Notes under the pieces: generated by a model
What the model was told of the DNA's origin: nothing
The model's input: the letters and a program-made list of their open reading frames with translations, nothing else
The model's database searches: none
Made by a program: the position numbers and the translations under genes
Source of the DNA: Neolewinella persica DSM 23188
GTDB lineage: Bacteria; Bacteroidota; Bacteroidia; Chitinophagales; Saprospiraceae
Direction: 5' to 3'
Length of the DNA stretch: 64,000 nucleotides
Assembly (NCBI RefSeq): GCF_000373105.1
Contig: NZ_KB890447.1
Span: forward strand, 59,287-123,286
In this document: in pieces, positions 52,201 through 61,100 of the stretch
Position numbering within the stretch: the first letter of the stretch is position 1
Layout: the number at the start of each line of letters is the position of its first letter

Positions 52201-52677
52201 ATGGAGGCCAATGACGGCCCCGATACGGCCCCCGCAAGCAGGTCCGATGCCCAGTTGCTGCTGGGTTACTTCGGTGATCGATTGCGGGAACAAATGGCGT
52301 TGGTCGCTACCGCAAACACGGATCCGCCTGCCGACCTGGCGAACCAAATAATGGCGGCTGCCTGGCCGCTTAATCCCGCCCCGAATGACTATGATCATTT
52401 TGGAGCAGACCTGCAACAAATAGCGGCTAATGACCCCGCCTTGTGGGCGGCCTGGCGAGCACCAGACGATGCCAGTTTGCTTGCCCTCCGGGCCATGCTT
52501 CAACAGTTCTACACGCCCTGGTTAACCGTCAGTTTTCGGCTCCATCGCCTGTTGACCCTCTTCCAGGAAATGCACAATGTGTACCCAACCGCTACCCTCC
52601 ACGACTGCGAGGACGGAGATGACGAGAACCCCGTCCGCCTCAATCAAACCTCCCTCGGAACCCAATCAAGTTCTTAA
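49282..52677 (+). CDS. Large baseplate wedge protein, Pvc12 position
   Basis: A 1131-residue protein. The N-terminus has the wedge motif KWTDFNAHDPGITLAEHLAD, then ALAEIGYRGSFDIADLL, close to the W-T-D-x-x-x-DPG-T pattern of baseplate J/gp6-like proteins. A cysteine cluster (CKACACAP) lies near residue 115. A later region (FAERRNRFLDHLLARFGERI) recurs in eCIS wedge proteins. A 17-bp motif copy in the reverse sense at 51598-51614 encodes APAAAP in a linker. It follows the Pvc11-position gene with ATGA overlap and precedes the 1407-residue gene by 2 nt. Confidence 0.75.
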   Translation: MNTVIDPSLSPTPAADYTSLRATAYAAIERMANEKWTDFNAHDPGITLAEHLADALAEIGYRGSFDIADLLTGPGGGIDHRQPFFTARRIMTNAPVTNADFRRLLIDHLELSNAWAVCKACACAPLLYPECELESLRFAPRWRLLPEGVPDEHEHPVRLKGFTDFYLQFAPDDALGNLNNERVEGQLFFLDEANVSRAHTVEIRIPNWQTSFPSPFADFSAEEAVLAGTTALTSFRRNRETPDNPEEIDRDELVRGWRNIFYCDLLLAFTLDGDTTTIEIPEVTIRIWPGGSLDGNVSGDSVLAAIIESGLMDQYQQKAKIRAEALAQSVTLLHENRRLGEDYCRYDHIKAEDVAVCADLHLTPTADVELTLATFYRTLERLLNPGVPFRTLTELTDRGLTTEEIFNGPALDHGFILEEDLVSSQLREQVYVSDLINELMDIEGVARIENLQFTVYDEDGKPVMPAHTWCIPVSPAHYPALYLAASQVMPYKDGLPLLPRKSELRDILLQLRSADRALALPVDELDFPIPTGIHRAAPSYLPVQRTLPTTYGLSVEGLPADASPLRQAQAQQLAAFLLPFEMMTAATADQLTHFGDLFSTDEQMADTYQHPDLFAAGGPLAHLDGLLADPLTAQDQIAELTESEGTFAERRNRFLDHLLARFGERIDNYSLLIHDQSTRLAYGPEKLIQDKIRFLRFYPEISARRGVGLNYRLGEKVCGYRNRSGIGDRIRRLLGMGDIRSLFELSTQRTPEGWETTWALRDPTLNALVLLPAPAAAPTLFLTAETAEAAAWATIELVIEQATDLTNYRVQGVDVFVTLTTDDGNGPQTTDIALLDGGADALSLQTLVTGQLEQEKLYVVEHLLLRPKFPGDALMNVCLGEDCQHYGLEDPYSFRLTYLLPASAEPFSEDMDLRRYADRLVRQETPVHLLPKVCWIGESLDEFDARWCAWLEANAAFNWPVLNDEMESAVLYWMEANDGPDTAPASRSDAQLLLGYFGDRLREQMALVATANTDPPADLANQIMAAAWPLNPAPNDYDHFGADLQQIAANDPALWAAWRAPDDASLLALRAMLQQFYTPWLTVSFRLHRLLTLFQEMHNVYPTATLHDCEDGDDENPVRLNQTSLGTQSSS
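51598..51614 (-). repeat. 17-bp interspersed motif, copy k (inside baseplate gene)
   Basis: Exact minus-strand consensus, read in the sense strand as GCA-CCT-GCG-GCC-GCG-CC, giving Ala-Pro-Ala-Ala-Ala-Pro. The codon phase is the same as for the forward copies. Confidence 0.85.
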
Positions 52678-52679
52678 CC

Positions 52680-55600
52680 ATGTTTCCCGAACAAACCACT
52701 TACCCACAATTCGCACCCAATCAAGTACTGAGTAATCAGCATTTGAATGATTTATTCGAATACCTCGACGAACAGGATCGGCTGACACGAACCCACCTGA
52801 TCGGTATCGGTATTGTCTGCGGCCTCGAAGCCTCGTACGGCCAGGGAGAGAATAACTTTGGTATTTCTATTTCCAAAGGCTGTGGCGTAACCAGCGAAGG
52901 CTACTTGATTCGTTGGGATGAGGACGAGGTGCTCGAATACTTTTCCCCATATGCGATGCCCGTTGCGATCGATTATACTTTTTTCGACTTGCCGGACGGA
53001 ACGGACACTTACCCCATGTGGGAGCTTAAAGTTGCGGATGATGATGATCCTGCCACAATGCCTCTTAGTGAGGATTTTCTCATCGGGGTAGATCAATTGG
53101 AAGGAGAGGGAGATGAGAAAGTGCTGTTGCTGTTATTTGAGTGTAAACTTCTGGATAACCGGAATTGTACCCCAAACAATTGTGACGATAAGGGTAAGAC
53201 GGTAGAAACAAATGTCCGCCCATTGCTTATTCGCCGCCAGGACCTGGAGCACATCCGGGAAGAACTTATGGGCGAGGTGCCGGAGGTGGCAGCGTATTAC
53301 GCGCTTCATGCAGGGAGGGCTACACGTTTGAGCCTCCCCAGCTTGTGGGGCCCACGTTGGGATGTGCTCAACACCAGCCCGGTGTCTACCCGGGATTTTT
53401 TCGAAGCCTATCGAAATATGCTTTCCCAGGATTGGCTGGAGGAAGTACAGTCGGCACTGGATGAGGCCTACGCTGCTTTGAGCCCGTTGCTGCCAGGCTA
53501 CGCTAGCAATCCGTTCCTTAACCGGGTAAGCGGGATGCAGTATTTGAATGATGGCCGGATGCTGGAGAGTGAGGTGGCCCTAGGTTACCAATATTACTAC
53601 GACCACCTGATGACCATCCTGCAGGCCTATGCCGAACTGAGAGATACAGCAGAGGAGCTGTTCAGCCTCTGCTGCCCGGATGGCCGCATCTTCCCCCGTC
53701 ACCTGGTACTGCACCATTTTGATGAGGGCGGCATCAGGAATAACCTACGGCATACCTGGGTGAGTAGCCCGGTACAGAATCAACAATCCGGCACCCGAGA
53801 AGCCTTGCTGCTGTATTTCGACCGCCTCGTGTTGTTGGTGGCTGGTACGGAATTACCGGTACCTGCTGCCCGCCCTGGCTTTTCTTTCTCGGATGATTTT
53901 ACGGCGGTCGCTGATGCCACGGTAGCAGGAGCTGCTGCTCTGAGCAGTGCACTGCTGGCCCGTGATCGGGTTTCAGGCACCTATGCAGTACGCTCAGAAA
54001 GTGTAGCGGCGAAAGTGAATCCGCGGGCAACCAACGCTTATTATGCTTCGGTCAGCGCAAGACCCATCGATAATTTCCAAAAATCCTTTGTGTTAAAGGC
54101 TGCCCAGGACTTTTTGATCGATGCTTTCCAAAGGCTAAAACTACACCACCCGATCCGCATTACGCCTTCCTTCCTGGGGCGCAAGCTGTCGGCAAAAGCA
54201 TTGCCTTACTACTACGACCCCACCTTACTGTTGAGCACCTGGAATTACCAGCTGACCCGCAGAGGACGTGAAAACGAAAACCTGGGTTTTGATGCGGTGG
54301 ATTGGCATGATAATACTGATTTCGTTCACCGCCCGCTCCGTTATGATCTGGAGCCGCGTAAGTTCCTGCGCATCGAGGGCGGGGTAGGACAGCCGTACCT
54401 GGCCGTAGTCCGGGAAATACAGCGTCAGATCACCACCTATCGCTTGCCGATTGATGTAATAGCCTTACGGACGGGAAGCCTGACGGATGACTTTGCGATC
54501 AACGACTATCAAGTACAGTTTGCTGATCTGGAAGCGGATTACTGCCAGTGGCGGGAGCGCTTCCTGGGGCGGATGGCCGAACTTGGTGCCAGGCTATATG
54601 ATATTGAACGGCTCGATAATAATGCTAATGATAGTGGGCTGCCCCGGGTTGCTATACCCCAGGCAAAGTTGCTCCAACGCCTGGATGCTTACCGCTACGC
54701 CAGAGACACCCTTGGCGAGTTTTACGAACTACATTTCGATCAGCATACCGGGAATGCACCCTATCTGCAGGGCCTGAACGGTTATTACATCCTTCCAATG
54801 TTGCTGCTCAACCTCGTCTTACAAACCGAAGACGCATTTGCAACCTCCCTCCGCCAACTAAATTATGATTTTGCACAGGGAGGACTAACGGGCTTACAGG
54901 CAGCGGCACGGGCTTGGGCCAGTAGCCTCAATAACGCCATGAACGAGGCCTTGCCTGGCAACCCGCCAGACAATCGGTTCCTTGATGTGAGAGAATTTCA
55001 GGACCAGCTGGACCTATTCGTTAGTTCTGGTGATCTGGCGGAGCTCCGCAAAATCTATGCGCAGTACAACGAGCGACGCGATGAGGTACTGAAAAGACAG
55101 CTGCTGAGCGGATTCCAAAAGGAACATCCTGGCCTGCAATTTAAGGCGGGGACAGAATTGGGCGGCACCTTCATTGTCTTGTACCACGGTGAAGGGGCAG
55201 AGGATTCAGCACCAACCACGGGCAATTTCACCCTGATCGGTTTCGTGCGAGCGGGAAGCGTACCCGCTAGTGGTGCGAAGATCAGAGCTGAGGGTACTTC
55301 CTTTGGGGCTACCACGATGAATAACGGGTTTTTCCGCATGATTGTCAATCAATTGCCTACCCGGCTAATTATTGAAAGTGGTAACCGGGAGCCCTATTAT
55401 TATTGGGTGAGTAATGCCAACCAAACGCACGAGATTGACCTCAATCAGGCTGCGCCGGCAGACAACGCCCGGTCCATTCCGGGCATATCTGCAGGTACGG
55501 TCATTGGGGATTTTTACCTCCCGTATCGTTGTTGCGGCAAGAGCGCCCCGATCCACATCTTCCCGCCGGTACCGGAGGAACCGATACCGGCGCAGCTCCG

Positions 55601-56903
55601 TGCCAGTGCGGAGCAGGCTACCTGTACGCAGCGTGAGGGAGGTACCAGTAATGCTGATTTTAAATTCACCGTTGTTGGGGGAACTGAACCCTACTTCCTG
55701 GTCGATGAAGCAGGTAACGAGGCTTCTCTTGCCGACGGGCAGGTCCTCAACATCACCAATGGTGGCAGCTTCCAAATAAAAGATTCTGGCAGCCAGACGC
55801 TTCCACTTACGCTTGAACTGGTGGCCCCGCTCTCTCTCCGGCCAGATTCTTCTGAATGTGTAAAGGAGAATACATTGGTCCGCCATTTATTTACCCTCCA
55901 GGGCGGCAAGCCGCCTTACGCTTTCCTCAATCCTCAAGGAGAATTGGTGGACCTGCCTGCAGGTAGGCAAGGCGAAATCCTCGTGCCGGCAGGTGAAGAC
56001 TTTACCATCAGCGTTTCGGATGAATTTGGTGAAAATTGTACCCTTACCCACCCCTTTGCCGCCCAAAGTTGTGAGGATCCGGGAAATGAGTGCGACTTGC
56101 CGTGTGAAGGTAAAGCCGAATCCCGGCTTCACCGGATGTGGATGTCTCCGCCATTGGTGAGTCGTAAAATGACTTACCGTGAGTTCAAATTTACCTGGGA
56201 GGAAATAGAGGTATTCGGCGAAAGACTTACAGAAGAACAACTCAACAAATTGAACGAGGAAATCCGTGCGACGCTAATTGCAGAAGGTATCCAGATCATT
56301 ACGCCTGACAATTATGACACGGTGATTGAAATCATCATTGAGTTGACGGAGAAAGCTGTTACTGCCCTGAATGGTGGTCTTGGCTTACCGCCAAATGAAC
56401 GTCCGTTGGATTTTAGCCTGGAAGAGCAGGACGGTGTTCCTTTTGTCCGGATCGAGTATTTCGCTTGTCACAAATTCAACCTGGTGCTCAATTTAAGTTA
56501 CTTGGTCTTTATTAGCGGCGAGGAGCTGAGAGAAATAAAGTCGAACTTAATTTACACTATAGACGCAACCACAATTGATGGTGTCAGAATCGAAGCCGTT
56601 TCCCCGGCAGAGCGGGACCGTTGCGCCACTGGTTTACCACTTACTTCGCTGGTGACGGGGACGAAACCCCAGGGGGGATTCACCACACGCAGGACTGCGG
56701 AAGGACGTCTATTCAGACTGAATGCTGCTACGGAAGGTAAAGCGATAAGTTGGTCATTCCCGCCCGATGCAGTAGTCAAAGAGACCCCTGATGGCCCGGT
56801 GGCTACCTTCCCTGAAGGCGTGAAATCTGCCATCGTAAGCCTGGTAATCGTCGACCCTGAGACGGGTGCCTTCAACATTAAGAAAAAGACGATTAAGGTA
56901 TGA
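52680..56903 (+). CDS. 1407-residue eCIS component with Ig-like modules
   Basis: A protein in the Pvc13 position that does not look like the usual trimeric tail fibre. The N-terminal about 850 residues begin YPQFAPNQVLSNQHLNDLF and are mixed alpha/beta. Residues about 865-935 resemble a carboxypeptidase-regulatory-like beta-sandwich (NFTLIGFVRAGSVPASGAK, then GATTMNNGFFRM). About 980-1140 hold two PKD/SprB-like modules with paired cysteines (FKFTVVGGTEPYFLVDEAG, LFTLQGGKPPYAFLNPQG). The C-terminal about 260 residues end in another beta-domain. It could be a receptor-binding or cage-like baseplate part. An LPAGRQG-encoding palindrome lies in the second module. Confidence 0.6.
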   Translation: MFPEQTTYPQFAPNQVLSNQHLNDLFEYLDEQDRLTRTHLIGIGIVCGLEASYGQGENNFGISISKGCGVTSEGYLIRWDEDEVLEYFSPYAMPVAIDYTFFDLPDGTDTYPMWELKVADDDDPATMPLSEDFLIGVDQLEGEGDEKVLLLLFECKLLDNRNCTPNNCDDKGKTVETNVRPLLIRRQDLEHIREELMGEVPEVAAYYALHAGRATRLSLPSLWGPRWDVLNTSPVSTRDFFEAYRNMLSQDWLEEVQSALDEAYAALSPLLPGYASNPFLNRVSGMQYLNDGRMLESEVALGYQYYYDHLMTILQAYAELRDTAEELFSLCCPDGRIFPRHLVLHHFDEGGIRNNLRHTWVSSPVQNQQSGTREALLLYFDRLVLLVAGTELPVPAARPGFSFSDDFTAVADATVAGAAALSSALLARDRVSGTYAVRSESVAAKVNPRATNAYYASVSARPIDNFQKSFVLKAAQDFLIDAFQRLKLHHPIRITPSFLGRKLSAKALPYYYDPTLLLSTWNYQLTRRGRENENLGFDAVDWHDNTDFVHRPLRYDLEPRKFLRIEGGVGQPYLAVVREIQRQITTYRLPIDVIALRTGSLTDDFAINDYQVQFADLEADYCQWRERFLGRMAELGARLYDIERLDNNANDSGLPRVAIPQAKLLQRLDAYRYARDTLGEFYELHFDQHTGNAPYLQGLNGYYILPMLLLNLVLQTEDAFATSLRQLNYDFAQGGLTGLQAAARAWASSLNNAMNEALPGNPPDNRFLDVREFQDQLDLFVSSGDLAELRKIYAQYNERRDEVLKRQLLSGFQKEHPGLQFKAGTELGGTFIVLYHGEGAEDSAPTTGNFTLIGFVRAGSVPASGAKIRAEGTSFGATTMNNGFFRMIVNQLPTRLIIESGNREPYYYWVSNANQTHEIDLNQAAPADNARSIPGISAGTVIGDFYLPYRCCGKSAPIHIFPPVPEEPIPAQLRASAEQATCTQREGGTSNADFKFTVVGGTEPYFLVDEAGNEASLADGQVLNITNGGSFQIKDSGSQTLPLTLELVAPLSLRPDSSECVKENTLVRHLFTLQGGKPPYAFLNPQGELVDLPAGRQGEILVPAGEDFTISVSDEFGENCTLTHPFAAQSCEDPGNECDLPCEGKAESRLHRMWMSPPLVSRKMTYREFKFTWEEIEVFGERLTEEQLNKLNEEIRATLIAEGIQIITPDNYDTVIEIIIELTEKAVTALNGGLGLPPNERPLDFSLEEQDGVPFVRIEYFACHKFNLVLNLSYLVFISGEELREIKSNLIYTIDATTIDGVRIEAVSPAERDRCATGLPLTSLVTGTKPQGGFTTRRTAEGRLFRLNAATEGKAISWSFPPDAVVKETPDGPVATFPEGVKSAIVSLVIVDPETGAFNIKKKTIKV
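55949..55973. repeat. Intragenic palindrome encoding LPAGRQG
   Basis: CCTGCCTGCAGGTAGGCAAG is a near-palindrome inside the 1407-residue gene, translated as part of DLPAGRQGE. The peptide LPAGRQ is known to recur in unrelated proteins of some bacteria because such REP-like palindromes insert in one phase. Confidence 0.55.
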
Positions 56904-58105
56904 GTTCCGTCCACCATATCCACCGTCAGCAGTTAGTGCTTGAAGCGGGAGCCGTTTCTCCCCAGGCGGCCTCCGTTTGGCACCGACGGTTGGAGCAGCT
57001 GCATAAACGCAGTCTGGTCCCTGCCCTGAACCGGCAGCTGGATGTGTTGGCACCGAGGGGGGAAACCATCGTTTTAGATCGGGTGGAGGTGAGCCTTACG
57101 GTGGCGGATATTGCTGATCTCGAAGAAGACTTGGGGCATACTTTTAGTCTTGCGCTGGCAAAGGCGCTGAACCATGCGCAGCGGCAGCCGGCACCAGCGC
57201 CCGACGGGCTGTACCTGCTTCGCCATTTTCTGGAGACGGGGAACTTTCCGGCGGGGAGCCCCCCGATTGAGTTAGTGAGCGAGCAGCTGTTGGAGGAAAT
57301 GGCCAAATGGCCAGCTTCGGCATGGTCTGTACTGGCCGACTTGTTGTCCGCAAATTTACCGCAGCGGGTTGGGCGCTTAACGCAGGTGCCGGGGAAGGTG
57401 GCGGAGCATTGTTTTTTTGCGTTGCTGGCCTGCCGGCCAGCCAGCCTACAACCCCGCCTCCGGAAGGCCTACGCCAGGTCCGCTAAAGCCACCAGCGTTT
57501 GGCAAGCGGTGCTCGGGGAAATGTCCTCACCCACCACAGTGGGCAGGGAGGTGCTGTCGAAGGAAGAAGCGCCCACACTGGTTACTGCCCAACCGGACGT
57601 AAGAATACCAATACAAGCAGATTTTTACCTGGAGAACGCCGGACTGGTCATCCTCCACCCCTACATTAACTACCTCGCAAAACAGCGGGAGACCTTCACC
57701 GAAACGGGAGACCTTAACCCACACTACTTGGCTGCTCTACTTCATTACGCCGTAAGCCCAGGGCAGGACTTTGCGGAATGGGAGCATCCGTTAACCAAGA
57801 TTTTGCTAGGGCTCCAGCCCGATGAGGAGCTGTCGCCCCACCTCCTGAATGACGAAGACCGCCTGGCCGTAGACGAGCTTTTGCGGGGAGTGATTGGTCA
57901 TTGGTCGGTGCTGAAACGGACAAGCCCCGACGGTTTGCGCCAGGGCTTTCTCCAACGGCCGGGCAAGCTTTATCGAGAAGGCGGTGGCTGGCGGTTATTG
58001 GTCGAATATAAAGCACAGGATCTGCTCCTGGCCCACCTGCCGTGGAGCATCGGATTGGTGAAAACCCCCTGGATGGCAGAACTGCTGCAAGTGGATTGGT
58101 CATGA
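56900..58105 (+). CDS. Contractile injection system tape-measure protein (Pvc14-like)
   Basis: A 401-residue protein. The C-terminal CIS tape-measure domain is clear: YLENAGLVILHPYINYL, HYLAALLHYAVSPGQDFAEW, HPLTKILLGLQ, then VIGHWSVLKRTSPDGLRQGF and LLAHLPWSIGLVKTPWM. The N-terminal half is helical. In this class the protein sits in the tube lumen and sets its length. It overlaps both neighbours by ATGA. Confidence 0.92.
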   Translation: MSSVHHIHRQQLVLEAGAVSPQAASVWHRRLEQLHKRSLVPALNRQLDVLAPRGETIVLDRVEVSLTVADIADLEEDLGHTFSLALAKALNHAQRQPAPAPDGLYLLRHFLETGNFPAGSPPIELVSEQLLEEMAKWPASAWSVLADLLSANLPQRVGRLTQVPGKVAEHCFFALLACRPASLQPRLRKAYARSAKATSVWQAVLGEMSSPTTVGREVLSKEEAPTLVTAQPDVRIPIQADFYLENAGLVILHPYINYLAKQRETFTETGDLNPHYLAALLHYAVSPGQDFAEWEHPLTKILLGLQPDEELSPHLLNDEDRLAVDELLRGVIGHWSVLKRTSPDGLRQGFLQRPGKLYREGGGWRLLVEYKAQDLLLAHLPWSIGLVKTPWMAELLQVDWS

Positions 58106-61100
58106 GTGAACGGGTAAGGACAGCCCCCAGCCGACGTCGCCCCTCGCCCCGTCGCTTCAAAGGCCCGACTTCGGATGGGCCAGGAGCACTGACGGGCGGT
58201 ACCACCACCTTGCCTCCTGACCCCCTCCTTGCACCTGCGGCCGCGCCAAATGAACTGACGGTTGCCCCCCCTGAATCTCTTGAAACGGAAGGTGCCGCGC
58301 CACAGGCCAATGCCGAAGGTGCCCCGCCAGAGGCTGCTGCAGCCCTGCCCGAAGTGGGAGAAATTGCTCCGGCCACCGAAGAAGAAGCGGCAGCGGAACG
58401 AGCAGCCCTGCTGGAGGTGTCGCTGATTATCCCCCCGGCTCCTGAAACACTGGAGAGCAACTCCCGCTCCGCCGCCCGTTCCTCCGGTGGCCGCATGAGC
58501 ACCACCGGAGGTGCCGCCAGGGAAGTCCCACCTGCCAACTCCAACACCGAAGCCGCACGCGCCAATGTGACGGAACCGGAGGTGGAAACGCGCGCCCGGA
58601 CCCAGGCTGCCCTGACGGCCGTATTGGAAGAACAGCCCGAGCCCAGCCCCGAAATTGTCAAGTTATGCGATGATATTCAGGAGAAGATCCGGAACAAACG
58701 TCCGCCGGATGAGGACGCCTTGCTGGAAGCTGATCCAGAGGACGACGCCAATAAGGTCGGTGAGGACTTACAACAAGACGTCAACGCTGAGACGGAGTCC
58801 GTCAACAGCGAATATGCGGCACTTGATACCCCCGGCGAGGGCGTCCCGGACCAGGTTAGTGCGCCCATCCCCGCAGCGCCTGCGCAGCAGGCAACCCCTG
58901 CCGCTAATGCCCGCAATGCAGCTCCGGATGCAGTCCCCGATGAAGACCTGAGCCTGGAAGAGGATCTTGCCGCCAACCAGCAGCGGGTGGCGGATGCGGG
59001 GATGACCAGCCCGGCCGCTGAAATCATCACCACCGGACCGGTCGCAGAAGCCCGTACCAGCCTGGGTGAACTGGAAGAAACTGCGGCGGTAGACCCCGCC
59101 CAGGTAGCCCTGGAACAAGCTGAAGCCATCGCCAACAGCGAAGCGGGAATGGCAGCGCTGGAAGCCCGTGCCCTGGCCGCTCTTCAGGAAAGCCGGGAAG
59201 CTTCCCTGACCGGGGCTGACCAGCAGCAGGGCGAAATGGTGGGCTCGGAAGTGGACCAGCGCGCACTTGCCTCTGCCGAAGCCGAGGGTATTTTTAATAC
59301 GACCCAGAGCACCGTTCGGGGCTTACTCCAGCCACTGTCAGCTACCGCACTGGAGCGCTGGAACACGGGGAAGACCAGCATCATTCAGGAATTCGATGAC
59401 GCCCTGCAGGTGGCCAAAGATGAGGTGGAAGAAAGGCACTCGGGCATCGGTGGCGCTTTTAATGCGGTGGGCGATTATTTTGGCGGATTGCCCAGGTACA
59501 TTACCCGTATTTACGATAGGGCGGAGAAAAAATTCGGGGACGATGTTTGTACCCTTATCCTAGGTATTTCGACCTACGTTAACGGTATTATTCTGAGTTG
59601 TGAACAACTTATCAACAGTGCCGACGAACGCATCAAGGCCGTATTCGATAAACTACCCGCTGACCTTCAGGACTGGGCCCAACAGCAACAGGAGGGTTTC
59701 CAGGGGCGGCTGGATGGCCTGCGCGAGGAAGTAACCGATACCCAGAAGAATTTTAATAAGCAACTCGTTACCGAAGCGGCCACTGCGGTGGACGCCGCCC
59801 GTGCCCGTATTGCTGACCTGCGGGAAGCTGCTAAAGGTATCGTGCAAAAAGTGGTGGAGGCCGTAGCGGCCTTCATCGATGATCCCGTCCGGGCCATCAT
59901 CAATGGGTTGCTTTCATTAGTGGGTATCGCCCCGGCGGCGTTTTGGGGACTGCTGGCCCGGATTGAACACGTGATGGAGGACCTGGCCGACGACCCCGTT
60001 GCCTTCGGCAATAACGTGATGACGGGTATTGGCAACGGGTTCCAGAAATTTTTTGACAACTTTGGCAGCCACCTCCTGTCGGGGTTTCTCAACTGGATTT
60101 TCTCCGCCATGGGTACCGTGGGTGTGGCCTTGCCACCTGATACTTCGCTGAAAAGTATCATCACTTTTTTTCTGCAAATATTGGGGCTTACCTGGCCGAA
60201 AATCAGGGAAATTCTGGTGAAGCACATTGGGGAGAAAAACGTTGGCCTACTGGAAAAAGCCTATGAGCTGCTGGACCTCCTCATGGCCGAGGGCCCGGCA
60301 GGTATTTTTGAGCTGATCAAGGAGCAACTCGACCCGCAAGCCATCGTTACGATGGTCATTGAGAAAGCGGTGGAGTACATGGTGGGGGCGATTATCGAAA
60401 TTGCCACTATCCGGATTATTGGTCTGTTCAACCCGGTTGGGGCCATCATCCAGGTAGTGGAGGCGATTTACAAGGTTTTCAAATGGATTTTCGAGAATGC
60501 AGCGCGCATTTTTGCCTTGGTGGAATCTGTGGTCAACGGCCTGGTCGAGATCATTGCCGGAAATATTGAAGGCTTTGCCCTGAAGGTGGAAGAAGCTCTG
60601 GCGGGGATGTTGGTGCCAGTAATTGACTTCATTGCCGGGTTCCTGGGCCTTGGGGATTTGCCGGAAAAGGTGGCGGAGATCATTGGTGGATTTCAGGAAA
60701 TGATTCTGGGATATGTTGACCAGGCGGTTGGATTTCTTGTGGGCCAGGCGCGCAACTTGCTCGCCATGGTAGGGATAGGCGGGGGCGCGGACGCAGGTGC
60801 AGCGGAAGGTTCCGGTGGCGATGGGGAGGTAGGCGATGACTTAAGCTTTTCCGCTGATGGTGAAAGCCACCGCATGTGGATTGATACCCAGGGTGGGGTG
60901 GAAGTGATGGTGGCCAGTCAGCCGGAAACGATTGAGGCAAAGCTGGCCAGGTGGCGTGGGCAATTGACAGAAAAAATTAAGGATACCAATAAACAAACCG
61001 AAGCGCGTGGCTTACTGGACCAGGTAGAGGCGGAACGCAACACTACCGAAGACCTCGCCGAGCAAACCGTAGTGGAAATGGCGGAGGCCCGGCAAGACAC

